64,000 bases of DNA from Paludibacter sp. (GTDB taxonomy: Bacteria; Bacteroidota; Bacteroidia; Bacteroidales; Paludibacteraceae), in the NCBI GenBank assembly GCA_019163375.1, contig JAFLKK010000005.1:221511-285510 (forward strand). Reading direction: 5' to 3'. Below, in pieces: positions 38,601 through 46,270 of this stretch. Numbering within the stretch: the stretch's first letter is position 1; every line of letters begins with the position of its first letter. Both the position numbers and the translations under genes were made by a program. The notes beneath the pieces were generated by a model, which saw only the letters and a list, made by a program, of their open reading frames with translations, did no database searches and was not told where the DNA came from.

Positions 38601-39041
38601 TTGGTGATTATGATGACCGGACTTGGAGTGGTGGCACTTGGAGGTATTGTTGTCCGAAACGGGATATTGATTGTTGAATTTATTGATGTCAAGAAAAAAG
38701 AAGGACTGCGTACACGTCGTGCCATTATCGAAGGAGGTAAAACACGTATCACACCCGTTATCCTTACCGCAACCGCAACAATGCTCGGACTTGTACCATT
38801 GGCAGTGGGAATGAATATCGACTTCACCACTATGTTTACGGAACTGAATCCGCACATTTACTTTGGGGGCGATAATGTTGCCTTCTGGGGGCCGTTGGCG
38901 TGGTCTATTATCTTTGGATTAAGCTTTGCCACTTTCCTTACCCTGATGTTCGTTCCGGCCTTATATGAGCTCGACTACACCATGAAGTTGAAAATGGCCA
39001 GACGTAAAAATCAGAAGCTTATCAAAAAATTGAATAAATAA
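35634..39041 (+). CDS. RND-family efflux pump permease (AcrB/MexB type)
   Basis: Proton-driven inner-membrane exporter of the hydrophobe/amphiphile class. Twelve membrane segments are arranged as one helix (residues about 23-43), a large periplasmic loop, helices 2-6, a second large loop, and helices 8-12. The proton-relay aspartates are in helix 4 (LGIVVDDAIVVIEN). Typical phrases are YPGTSPEDIENLVTRPIE and TALYGKEISKLKQ. At 1135 aa it is somewhat longer than AcrB. Its substrates are not predictable. No regulator gene adjoins it. Confidence 0.93.
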   Translation: MTNMPKENKFKQFFATNWAIDNRTSVYVLAVLITILGMMNYYSIPKEQFPQVVIPYIVVNTAYPGTSPEDIENLVTRPIEKQLKSIADVKKMTSSSVPDFSSIIVEFDPDLSIETAKQRVRDAVDKSKSDLPTDLPTQPSIMDIDISEMPVMYLNISGNYDLDKLKHYAKIAQDKIEGLKEITRVDIVGALDREIQINADIFKMQAAKVTFSDIERAVAMENMTISGGSLTNNGIRNSVRIKGQFADVETLKNIVVHSSSGAYVKLTDIAEVEDSHKDQESFARLDGKNVITLNVVKKSGANLLDASDQIKDIVENELKGHEFPKDMEITITGDQSRFTRNTLEELNNTIIIGFILVTIVLMFFMGFTNAFFVGLSVPLSIFVAYLVLPGLGYTMNMIVMFAFIFALGIVVDDAIVVIENTHRLHRKHPDINIAAKMAAGEVFMPIFSGTLTTLAPFFPLAFWPGIVGQFMHYLPVTLIITLFASLFVAYVFNPVFAVSFMKHEYDNNVQFKGSAWKRYKTVIIVMLSFAIIFYLTKSYGLANFLVFGVLMLLFYHYVLVKAITIFQEKIWPYFMAVYERQLTTILKGSRPMWILGGMIGLFLVTIVITGMVKPTVLFFPESDPNNIYVYIKMPGGTHQSVTDSITSIAEQRVYKALGKNNPDIESIISNVTIGAEEEGFTTTGTPFNKGKVSINFVEHKLRTTGISSTEYMNIIRKEVADIPGAEITVDKNQNGPPTGKPINIEITSENLENLVSDAFAFQTYLDSLKIPGVEDLKTDFETNSPEIIVKIDRDRAQRLGLSTGQIGLEIRTALYGKEISKLKQDEDEYPIMVRYNKITRENINALVNLEITYRDMNSGQLRSIPLSTVATINYTSSYAGIKRLDQKRVITVFSNVLSGYSANDIVPVINREAKKFNFHEGTVVKLTGEQEDQAETANFLMMAMIIALGAIFFILITQFGSVSKSLIILSEVIFSIIGVLLGVMIFNMDLVIMMTGLGVVALGGIVVRNGILIVEFIDVKKKEGLRTRRAIIEGGKTRITPVILTATATMLGLVPLAVGMNIDFTTMFTELNPHIYFGGDNVAFWGPLAWSIIFGLSFATFLTLMFVPALYELDYTMKLKMARRKNQKLIKKLNK

Positions 39042-39067
39042 AATTCCACCGTGAATTTTTTACTATA

Positions 39068-39110
39068 AAAAAAAGCAGGCTGTACTCAACTGAGTATAGC
39101 CTGCTTTTTT
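39068..39110 (+). terminator. Intrinsic terminator of the RND operon
   Basis: A stem of about 20 bp (39068-39088 and 39091-39110, core AAGCAGGCTGTACTC with G-T pairs) is followed by an 8-base T run. Confidence 0.9.
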
Positions 39111-39171
39111 TTTGATTTAACGTGAGTTCGAAATAAGCAAACAACTTATAATCAGCCAAAAGTGGATTATA

Positions 39172-39385
39172 GAATCCTGAAAGGATTCAATTTTAATAGC
39201 CACGGGTGTAAACCCGTGGAATATGTATAAGATAATTCGAACCCCGAATGGGGTTCAATATCACACATTTATATATTGAACCCCATTCGGGGTTCGAATT
39301 CAGCTTCTGTCTTTTCCACCCCGATACATCGGGGCGGCTATTGGCTACGCCGATTTTCAATTCACATTCAAGTCCTTCGGACTTG
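39172..39385. repeat. Cluster of six short palindromic hairpins
   Basis: Six compact stem-loops occur in 214 bp: 39172-39188 (GAATCCT/AGGATTC), 39200-39219 (CCACGGGT/ACCCGTGG), 39239-39256 (GAACCCC/GGGGTTC), 39278-39295 (the same in reverse), 39319-39334 (CCCCGAT/ATCGGGG) and 39369-39385 (CAAGTCC/GGACTTG). The third and fourth sit inside a perfect 27-bp inverted repeat (39235-39261 and 39273-39299). They fall between the pump terminator and the MFS stop and resemble REP-type intergenic repeats. Confidence 0.8.
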
Positions 39386-39421
39386 TAAAAGAGTGAGATA
39401 CAAATGAATCTTATCTATAAA

Positions 39422-40582
39422 TCACCTTAATTTAGAGTTTGTTCTGTTTTTCACAAAAGCAATGATAAATGCTATACTCACAAAAGCAGTAAGCACCATA
39501 AAACTCAGATGTAAAGAATCAAATTCAGCAACAAAACCCAATAACACCGGTCCCACAAGAAAACCGATATTCGTTGTGGCAGCTATAAACGAAACACCAT
39601 CAGCAGTCTTTACTCCTTCCACTTTCGAAGCCAGTCTGTATACTTCAGGTACGACTACCGAAAAGCCTATTCCCACAATAAAAAAGCCAAGAATAGAAAC
39701 TACCGGATTGAGAATCAGAACCAGTAAAAAACCCACTATTCCTGTTAAGCTCGAATAGGTGATCAATTGCCACGAACCCAGTTTTTTGCTCAGCGAGTCA
39801 CCCGTAAAGCGCCCAATCATCATGGCCGAGGAGAATGCGGCATAACCAAATCCTATGTATTTCATGTCCAACAGAATGATTTTCTTAAGATACAAAGCAC
39901 TCCAGTCGGCAATGGCACCTTCCGAAACCATCATCACAAGTCCAAGCACTGCAACGAGATAAAGTGGCTTTAGATTTTTCTTTTTATGCTTCTCATTTAT
40001 CAACTGCTCTCCAACGCGGGAATAATAATGGTGTTTTAATCTGAATTGAACCAGCAGAATAATGGCCACCAAAATAGAAATATGCGCGATAGGGTTATGT
40101 AATAAAACGGCAATAAAACTACCGGTGGCAGCACCTATCATCCCGCCAATACTCCAAAAAGCATGACTACGCGACATGATGTAAATCTCATCTTGTCTTT
40201 CGATAGTAGCTGTTAATGAGTTTAGTGATATGGCAAATGACGAACCGGCCATCCCAAAAAAGAACAAACTGATACACAAAGTATCGAAGCTATAGGCCAC
40301 GAAGGGGCCATAGAAAGAAATACAATAAACAATCAATGAAAAAAAAGTGTACTTGCCAACTCCTACCCTATCTACAAAATGACGGCAGATACGAATCATG
40401 ACAAATGCACCAAGCGCAGAGAAAAAGATGGCTTTACCTATCCCACCTTCCGTTATATCTAGTTTTTCTGCTATTTGTGGAATGTAAGTTACCCAGGTAC
40501 TGAAAATAAGACTAAAGCATGAAAACAAAAAGGCAGAAGCAAAGTACTTTTTGTTGTAGTAGAAAAACTTAATTGAATTCAT
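39422..40582 (-). CDS. Major facilitator superfamily transporter
   Basis: An inner-membrane secondary transporter with about 12 hydrophobic helices in 386 aa. The order of helices and short loops (GKAIFFSALGAFVMIRICRH after helix 2; MIGRFTGDSLSKKLGSW after helix 8) fits small MFS permeases related to sugar/FucP-like or drug exporters. The substrate is not predictable. It has its own promoter and is transcribed toward the hairpin cluster. Confidence 0.85.
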   Translation of the reverse strand: MNSIKFFYYNKKYFASAFLFSCFSLIFSTWVTYIPQIAEKLDITEGGIGKAIFFSALGAFVMIRICRHFVDRVGVGKYTFFSLIVYCISFYGPFVAYSFDTLCISLFFFGMAGSSFAISLNSLTATIERQDEIYIMSRSHAFWSIGGMIGAATGSFIAVLLHNPIAHISILVAIILLVQFRLKHHYYSRVGEQLINEKHKKKNLKPLYLVAVLGLVMMVSEGAIADWSALYLKKIILLDMKYIGFGYAAFSSAMMIGRFTGDSLSKKLGSWQLITYSSLTGIVGFLLVLILNPVVSILGFFIVGIGFSVVVPEVYRLASKVEGVKTADGVSFIAATTNIGFLVGPVLLGFVAEFDSLHLSFMVLTAFVSIAFIIAFVKNRTNSKLR

Positions 40583-40607
40583 CCGGATGTTTGCATTTAA
40601 AGAACTG

Positions 40608-40638
40608 CAAAATTACCCTATTCCAATCAAACATACAA
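40608..40638 (-). promoter_or_regulatory. Promoter of the MFS gene
   Basis: On the minus strand TTG (plus 40636-40638) is 20 nt from TAATTTTG (plus 40608-40615). Confidence 0.7.
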
Positions 40639-40746
40639 GTAATTAGCGTATTTAATACACTTTTAAATCTATTGAATGAAAGTTCGAGAAAAAAGGGTGC
40701 CTGAAATTGCTCAGATTAAAATAAAAAATTCGTAGTGTATTGTTGT

Positions 40747-41433
40747 TTAGCGCTTTTTTATTCCATTACGATTCGGACAAACCTTTCTGCATTCGTGACA
40801 GGCGTATATCTCAACGCCCCGTTTATTGGGTACCTCGGCATGTTCCCGGCATTTTTTCTGACATACTTCTGCGTTCGGTCCTATGGCTCCAACCGGACAA
40901 CTGTCTATGCAAAGCGTACAGCTCTCTTTACACAAACTCTTTTCTATAAAAGGGTCAGCTACCAATTCGGCGTTGGTTATCAAAGCACCAAGCTTTATCA
41001 AATTGCCATATTCATCGTTGCAAAGCAAAGAGTTTTTACCAATATATCCGACACCGGCTTTATAACCCAGGTGCTTTAACGACAGTATCCCTTTTCCGGT
41101 CATGGTTTCAGCATTCCAGTAATCATAAGGCACAGAGGGTATCATGATAGCCTGAAATCCGCACTTTTCGAGATACAGCGTTAGCGATAAAGCAATCTGA
41201 TTCACCTTAGCCAAAGCAATATCCTCTATGGCGGTATAAGGAGCCGGCGTATCTATATACATCGAACTTCCGGGAATGCGACAAGCAATGGAAATCACCG
41301 ATTTAGTATTTTTATAAACATCCGTAGGATGAAAACCCGCAGGCGAATCATCAAATCTATCAATAGAAGCAATGCCGCATATATCGGCACCCAACTCCTT
41401 TGCCAGTTCTTTTATTTCGGTTGATGTTATCAT
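40747..41433 (-). CDS. QueG-like 4Fe-4S protein (short form)
   Basis: A redox protein related to the cobalamin-dependent epoxyqueuosine reductase. The core has GYIGKNSLLCNDEYGN near residues 132-147. A double cluster-binding segment follows: CKESCTLCIDSCP (about 167-179), C near 190 and 194, and CHECRKVCP near 214-222. At 228 aa it lacks the C-terminal HEAT repeats of true QueG, so tRNA substrate use is doubtful. It may reduce another corrinoid-linked target. It is the last gene downstream of the minus-strand accessory array, 156 bp after GNAT-A. Confidence 0.75.
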   Translation of the reverse strand: MITSTEIKELAKELGADICGIASIDRFDDSPAGFHPTDVYKNTKSVISIACRIPGSSMYIDTPAPYTAIEDIALAKVNQIALSLTLYLEKCGFQAIMIPSVPYDYWNAETMTGKGILSLKHLGYKAGVGYIGKNSLLCNDEYGNLIKLGALITNAELVADPFIEKSLCKESCTLCIDSCPVGAIGPNAEVCQKKCREHAEVPNKRGVEIYACHECRKVCPNRNGIKKR

Positions 41434-41589
41434 GGTGAGTATTATTTATTGTTGCACATTTGTCTGAATCAGAATTTCCAGAATTTTAAAATTATCAGAA
41501 TTAAGATGTAACTAATTAAGTCAATGTCTACGCTACGCTCAGAAATGAACTAATCAGTAAATAGACTTTAACGAAAGTGAGTTTGAGTT

Positions 41590-42087
41590 TCAAATTCTCA
41601 AACCATAAACAGGTATCATCCTGCCGGGTATTGACGATTTGGAGTCATATAAATACCTTGCACCCACCTTATCATAAAACCCCTTTGCATAAGGATCTAC
41701 AAAGATCAATAAATCAGTAATGCCCAAGTCTCTTGATACTTGTTTTGCGTGATTAATCAACAAGGCACCAATTCCCAATTTATGATATTCGGGTTTAATA
41801 AACAGATGCTCTAACCAAAATCCTTTTTTTACAAATGTGCCACCACTGTAGAAATCTTCTTTATTCTCAGTAATTGAATAAAAACCTATAACAACGTCCA
41901 TATATAAAGCTTTAAATACAATGTTCTGCAGTATATATTCCTTCGTTATGGTTAGCTCATCTCTCCATAAGTCATAATAACTGTCAGGATAATTCCAATG
42001 CTTCTTTGCTGCAAATGAAATATCAGTCAACACATCCGTATCACTGTTTTGGGCTTTACTAATTTGTATTTTATTCAATTCAATCAT
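41590..42087 (-). CDS. GNAT acetyltransferase, copy A (full length)
   Basis: A single-domain GNAT of 165 aa. Acetyl-CoA binding is at LGIGALLINHAKQVSRD (about 103-119), with the C-terminal VDPYAKGFYDKVGARYL segment. The substrate is unknown. Its first 75 or so residues are nearly the same as the truncated copy at 44860-45111. It follows cupin-A by 27 bp in the same direction. The sequence is AT-rich, like the whole block to 48.7 kb. Confidence 0.88.
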   Translation of the reverse strand: MIELNKIQISKAQNSDTDVLTDISFAAKKHWNYPDSYYDLWRDELTITKEYILQNIVFKALYMDVVIGFYSITENKEDFYSGGTFVKKGFWLEHLFIKPEYHKLGIGALLINHAKQVSRDLGITDLLIFVDPYAKGFYDKVGARYLYDSKSSIPGRMIPVYGLRI

Positions 42088-42114
42088 AATAGAGAACTTC
42101 TCTTATTCAATTAT

Positions 42115-42459
42115 CTATTGCAAAAAATCACCATCAATAATCATAAGTTTCACACCGTTTTTTGTGATGGAGCGATGCGAGCTCAACTCATCTGAGACAA
42201 CATAGGTCATTCCTTTTGTCAAGATAAATTCCTCTTCATTTTGTAATTCGCTTACAAATTCACCTTCCAAACAATGTACAATATGTCCTTTTTTACACCA
42301 ATGGTCAGCCTTATACCCTTTTGAATACTCAACTATTCTTATTCTTAATCCTGGAAACTGAATAGTTTGCCAAAATGCAGTTCCACTTTCTCCAGTGTGT
42401 TCAGTCTTAGGAATTTTTATCCAATCAATGGTTTGAAATGGAATGTTTGAGTTTGGCAT
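42115..42459 (-). CDS. Small cupin-domain protein, copy A
   Basis: A 114-aa single cupin barrel. DHWCKKGHIVHCLEGEF resembles cupin motif 1, and the second motif (GMTYVVSDELSSHRS) is present. The catalytic or binding role is unknown. It differs from the copy at 45140-45484 at only six residues, so the two arose by recent duplication. It lies between GNAT-A and a scar of the racemase gene. Confidence 0.85.
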   Translation of the reverse strand: MPNSNIPFQTIDWIKIPKTEHTGESGTAFWQTIQFPGLRIRIVEYSKGYKADHWCKKGHIVHCLEGEFVSELQNEEEFILTKGMTYVVSDELSSHRSITKNGVKLMIIDGDFLQ

Positions 42460-42476
42460 AATCTATTTAGATTTAT

Positions 42477-42507
42477 TTTGATATGTAGAAATATCGCTTT
42501 ACAATTG
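42477..42507 (-). pseudogene. 3' remnant of a deleted racemase-like gene
   Basis: The 31 bp here align with the last codons of the intact racemase-like gene (from 45503), including the stretch encoding SxIST near its C-terminus, but with an in-frame stop. In the intact copy the full gene lies in this place between cupin and GNAT. This shows the racemase was present in the ancestral block and was deleted here. Confidence 0.65.
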
Positions 42508-42561
42508 GCTAGATGTGAGTGAGGATATGAATAGTTATTACATGGTATTTCCTGTTTCTAT

Positions 42562-43014
42562 TCAAACGTTCAAGTAATAGATTGATTTATAATCGAGAGC
42601 TTTAGCTCCAATCTTTTTATAAAAATCAATAGCTCCATGATTAGCATTATTCACATACCATTCCACTTTATTAGCACCCTGAACTTGCGCATAGTCTTTT
42701 ATGTAATCAAAAAGCTGTTTCCCAATTCCTAAGTTTCTATATTCAGGAAAAACAAATAAATCTTCGATATAATAATTCGTCTTCGCCTTAAATGTGGAGA
42801 ATGTTTTTAATATTAATGCAAAGCCACATATCTTATTCTCATCGTTTTCTACCACAAACACTTTAACGTGACTCTCTGAACTAAAAATGGACTCTTTTAT
42901 AGCTTGCTCAGTTGCTGAAACCATATCTAATTGATCGACATGCTCAGCCAATCCACATATACAATCAAAAATAATTGCTGAGTCATTCTCAACCGCTTCT
43001 CTAATTTTTGTCAT
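42562..43014 (-). CDS. GNAT acetyltransferase, copy B
   Basis: A single-domain GNAT. IEDLFVFPEYRNLGIGKQLF holds the acetyl-CoA pyrophosphate loop, and VNNANHGAIDFYKKIGAKAL is the C-terminal signature, as in diamine-type GNATs. The frame could begin at a TTG two codons earlier; the ATG at 43014 is used (150 aa). About 11 of 152 positions differ from the copy at 46271-46723. The substrate is unknown. Confidence 0.88.
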   Translation of the reverse strand: MTKIREAVENDSAIIFDCICGLAEHVDQLDMVSATEQAIKESIFSSESHVKVFVVENDENKICGFALILKTFSTFKAKTNYYIEDLFVFPEYRNLGIGKQLFDYIKDYAQVQGANKVEWYVNNANHGAIDFYKKIGAKALDYKSIYYLNV

Positions 43015-43061
43015 ATTCAATTTATTATAAATAATCTATACGTATTCATGATAGCACATTT

Positions 43062-43748
43062 TCATTTAATTCCTCCGTAAACACTAAAGTTATAATACTT
43101 CCATATCACATCAACTGTTCTAAATCCTATTTCTTCCAGCCATTTTAGTTGGTCTATCAATTTGGCAGGTCTATCCTCTACTTTATAACTCGGAATCCAT
43201 TTATTCTGAATTTCGTCCATTGATACACTTTTGTTCATGTAATCCATCCACCGATTCATATTTGTATCTTGTTGATAATCTGTTGTTGCCAAAACAACAT
43301 CAGCATTTACAAACTGACCGGAATTAGCCAGAACATTAAAAATTTTAGTGTAAAATTCTTTTTTCTCGTTGTCTGTCTCTATATGGTGTAATGCCAACGA
43401 AGAAACAACTACATCAAATTGCTCTTTGAAGTCAATTTTGGAAAAGTCCCCAACGATAAACTCAGTATTCTTATGATCAAGCAATTTATACTTTGCAATT
43501 TCTATCATTTTTGAGGCTATATCCAAACAAACAATCTTTGAATTAGGAAATCTGTCTGCAAGTCGTTTTGCAATTGTGCCGGTTCCACAGCCCAAATCTA
43601 TTATTCGAATACTATCAAATCTGTCAAATTGAATGGAGTCAATCAGCGCATTAATCATCTGATCGTAATACGGTATTAACTTCACAATTATGCTATCAAA
43701 CTCGTGCGCTTCAGCCTCAAAATGCTCTTTTACTGTACTTGTTGTCAT
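43062..43748 (-). CDS. Class I SAM-dependent methyltransferase
   Basis: Motif I IIDLGCGTGTIAKRLADRF is at about 49-67, followed by motif II at VCLDIAS and motif III at FDVVVSSLALHHIE. The 228-aa length fits small-molecule methyltransferases. The target is unknown. It lies between copy B and the PH-domain gene, in the unique segment that separates the two copies of the duplicated block. Confidence 0.88.
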   Translation of the reverse strand: MTTSTVKEHFEAEAHEFDSIIVKLIPYYDQMINALIDSIQFDRFDSIRIIDLGCGTGTIAKRLADRFPNSKIVCLDIASKMIEIAKYKLLDHKNTEFIVGDFSKIDFKEQFDVVVSSLALHHIETDNEKKEFYTKIFNVLANSGQFVNADVVLATTDYQQDTNMNRWMDYMNKSVSMDEIQNKWIPSYKVEDRPAKLIDQLKWLEEIGFRTVDVIWKYYNFSVYGGIK

Positions 43749-43815
43749 TTATATATGTTTGTTTACCCCAATGGATGTTGGTATATCAACTAATCGTGTG
43801 AGCCTTTATTTGTTC

Positions 43816-44370
43816 TTATTTTTGTCGTTGTAAGTCTATTATTATGTCATAAACCGATTTTACGTCCTCTATAAACTCCAGTCTTGGAGCTTGCTTTGTC
43901 CCTGAATAGGCCACTCCATTCATTGTCGAAAAAATCATGTCTGTTGGATCAAGTGTTATAGTTCCACTGTTATCACTTTTTTGATTGATTGTTATATCTG
44001 AAAGTGATTTAATGCTTAATGATTTAATTTCTGAGCTAAATAGACCCGATTTTATAATAATTCTGTCCGTAGTAATTCCATAAATAGTGTTTGCCCGTTT
44101 CTTAGCATCAATAAAGAAACGACCAATGGTAATGTATATGGCTGCTAACACAAAAGGAATCCCAAAAAGTTTAAAAAAGAGAGGGGCTTCAGTTGTCATA
44201 ACACTTGTTTCCCAGAAAACCGCGAAACCGGCCCAAAGCAAACTAAATGGTATTAAAAAAGCATCAGAGCTTCTAAATATAATTCCTGTTTTGGGTTTTC
44301 CGGCCCAAATAAGCTTTTCACCCGAACTCAGGTTCGATCGTAATTCGTTTTCAACATCGTAATTTGTCAT
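43816..44370 (-). CDS. Bacterial PH-domain membrane protein
   Basis: A 184-aa protein. The N-terminal SSGEKLIWAGKPKTGIIFRSSD is typical of YdbT-like bacterial PH proteins. Two hydrophobic helices (about 35-55 and 65-87) are followed by a beta-rich PH-like domain (YGITTDRIIIKSGLFSSEIKS and onward). The role is unknown; such proteins are membrane-associated. It is 13 bp from the CPBP gene and probably cotranscribed with it. Confidence 0.8.
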   Translation of the reverse strand: MTNYDVENELRSNLSSGEKLIWAGKPKTGIIFRSSDAFLIPFSLLWAGFAVFWETSVMTTEAPLFFKLFGIPFVLAAIYITIGRFFIDAKKRANTIYGITTDRIIIKSGLFSSEIKSLSIKSLSDITINQKSDNSGTITLDPTDMIFSTMNGVAYSGTKQAPRLEFIEDVKSVYDIIIDLQRQK

Positions 44371-44383
44371 AAATGTGCTTTGT

Positions 44384-44848
44384 TTAGATAATGGAAGAAT
44401 AGAGCAATAGGAAGCTAATACCGTTATTCAGATAATGAATTATTGTTGCTATCCAGATCGTTTTTGTTTTGTAAGTAATCAAACACATGATTGGGCCAAA
44501 AATAATTCCGGTGTAACAAATTTGCTTTAGTAGTTCAAAAGGATCAACAAAAAATATATTTTTAATGTGCCATAATCCAAAAAGTAAAGAAGAAAAAACG
44601 ACAGCTTTTACTAATGAATAGTGCTTCAATAAAACACTCAGGATGACAGCTCTGAAAATGATTTCCTCGTAAATTGGTGCAAATAATGTCTCCAGGTAAA
44701 AGGTATCGGGTTTCCCAAACAACAATCCGGTTTTAACGACACAAAACTTGCCAAGTATAGCTATAGAAACGAGTAATATAGCCATAATTACTATTTGAAC
44801 AAATGGTGTAAAAATCCATATCTTTTTAAATCGAAGATATTCCGTCAT
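44384..44848 (-). CDS. CPBP-family intramembrane metalloprotease (short)
   Basis: A membrane protein of the Abi/CAAX-protease-like family. The catalytic EExxxR motif is E61-E62-x3-R66 (YEEIIFRAVI), followed by FGLWHIKN with the conserved His. About four helices in 154 aa make it shorter than most members. The role is unknown; relatives include bacteriocin immunity proteins. It begins 12 bp after the end of truncated GNAT-A', at the duplication junction. Confidence 0.82.
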   Translation of the reverse strand: MTEYLRFKKIWIFTPFVQIVIMAILLVSIAILGKFCVVKTGLLFGKPDTFYLETLFAPIYEEIIFRAVILSVLLKHYSLVKAVVFSSLLFGLWHIKNIFFVDPFELLKQICYTGIIFGPIMCLITYKTKTIWIATIIHYLNNGISFLLLYSSII

Positions 44849-44859
44849 ATTTTTATCGT

Positions 44860-45111
44860 TTAATTAATTCCAGATAAATCTTCGTCATTCTCCGTAATTG
44901 AATAAAATCCTATAACAACACCCAAATATAAAGCCTTAAATACGATGTTTTGCTGTATATAGTCCTTCGTTATGGTTAACTCATCTTTCCATAAGTCATA
45001 ATAATGGTCAGGATAATTCCAATGCTTTTTTGCAGCAAATGAAATCTCAGTCAATACGTCATCATCACTATTTTGAGCTTTACTAATTTGTATTTTATTC
45101 TGTTCAATCAT
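44860..45111 (-). pseudogene. Truncated GNAT (copy A')
   Basis: The first 75 or so of 83 residues match GNAT-A (41590-42087). After YSITENDED the match ends and the frame stops within four residues. The acetyl-CoA loop and C-terminal half are missing, so it cannot be an active acetyltransferase. The breakpoint is near 44873, next to the CPBP gene, marking where foreign DNA joined or DNA was deleted. Confidence 0.8.
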
Positions 45112-45139
45112 AATAGATCAACTTGTCATATTCAATTAT

Positions 45140-45484
45140 CTATTGCAAGAAATCACCATCAATAATCATAAGTTTCACACCGTCTTTTGTGATGGAGCGA
45201 TGTGAGCTCAATTCATCTGATACAACATAGGTCATTCCTTTTGTCAAGATAAATTCCTCACCATTTTGTAATTCGCTTACAAATTCACCTTCCAAACAGT
45301 GCACAATATGTCCTTTTTTACACCAATGGTCAGCCTTATATCCTTTTGAATACTCAACTATTCTTATTCTTAATCCGGAGAACTGAACTGTTTGCCAAAA
45401 TGCGGTTCCACTTTCTCCTGCGTGTTCTGTTTTAGGGATTTTTGTCCAATCAATGGTTTGAAATGGAATGTTTGAGTTTGGCAT
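45140..45484 (-). CDS. Small cupin-domain protein, copy A'
   Basis: 114 aa and 95% identical by eye to cupin-A (six differences). The histidines in DHWCKKGHIVH and SSHRS are conserved. A TTG two codons earlier extends the frame; the ATG at 45484 matches the start of cupin-A. It lies between the truncated GNAT-A' and the intact racemase-like gene. Confidence 0.85.
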   Translation of the reverse strand: MPNSNIPFQTIDWTKIPKTEHAGESGTAFWQTVQFSGLRIRIVEYSKGYKADHWCKKGHIVHCLEGEFVSELQNGEEFILTKGMTYVVSDELSSHRSITKDGVKLMIIDGDFLQ

Positions 45485-45502
45485 ATTCAATTTAGATTTA
45501 TT

Positions 45503-46222
45503 TTATTGTGTAGAAATATTGCTTTGAAATTGATTTTTTCTTTTTGCTTCTTCCAATATTGCTTCTACATGCAGGTCAAGTGTGTTCACCAAATTTAACT
45601 CTGGGGCTGTCTGCTTATTGAAAAACACAGGAAGTCTCATACAACCAAGAATAATTCCATCAACTGAGTAATTTGATATAATCTTTAAAATATGGCTCTT
45701 TGAATCAGCATCAATATCTTGTCCATTTATTAATTTATTGAAAATAATATTGTTTAAAATATCTTGTTCCTCCGTGATAGGTGTAATCAAATCGATACCT
45801 GCGAGCCTAAATCTGTCTTGGTAAAAAGTAGATTGCATGGTAAATTTAATACCGAGCAAAAGTCCTTTTTTTATATTTAATCTTCGTGATTCTTTTAAAA
45901 CAGATTCCACCGCACTTACTATTGGTATTTCAAATTTATTTTGAAGAATATCAAATACCCGATGGGGAGAATTGGCTGCTAATGCAATAACTTCCGCTCC
46001 GGCATTAATTAGTTTCTCTATCCCATAGCTGATATAATCTACATACTTATCTATTTGCTGATTGTCTTCATACTCTTTAAAAAGTCCGTGAGACAAACTA
46101 TAAATTATTATTTCAGGATAATCTATATTTCCGTATTGAATTTTATATAAGTCCATTAAGCGATTATAATACTCAATTGTAGTATAATGACTTATTCCTC
46201 CAAGAATTCCTATTCTTTTCAT
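45503..46222 (-). CDS. Aspartate/glutamate racemase-family protein lacking one catalytic Cys
   Basis: The N-terminal GILGGISHYTTIEYYN and the C-terminal GIILGCMRLP place it in the Asp/Glu/hydantoin racemase superfamily. Two cysteines normally flip the alpha-proton. The second is present (C194), but the first, usually in CNT/S-H, is alanine (A83 in AANSPH). It may act in one direction, use another residue, or have a different activity. It is 239 aa long. It lies between cupin-A' and GNAT-B', where the other copy of the block has only a remnant. Confidence 0.8.
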   Translation of the reverse strand: MKRIGILGGISHYTTIEYYNRLMDLYKIQYGNIDYPEIIIYSLSHGLFKEYEDNQQIDKYVDYISYGIEKLINAGAEVIALAANSPHRVFDILQNKFEIPIVSAVESVLKESRRLNIKKGLLLGIKFTMQSTFYQDRFRLAGIDLITPITEEQDILNNIIFNKLINGQDIDADSKSHILKIISNYSVDGIILGCMRLPVFFNKQTAPELNLVNTLDLHVEAILEEAKRKNQFQSNISTQ

Positions 46223-46270
46223 AGATTATTTAGTTGAAAGCTTGTACTCATAAGTATGTGTAAGACATAA

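Noticed and set aside
38429-38857. 142-codon minus frame inside the RND pump gene
   Set aside because: Shadow of the pump's membrane helices.
39291-39299. tRNA T-arm-like GGTTCGAAT
   Set aside because: It belongs to the 27-bp inverted repeat, and no tRNA acceptor or anticodon arms are present. I found no tRNA elsewhere in the window.
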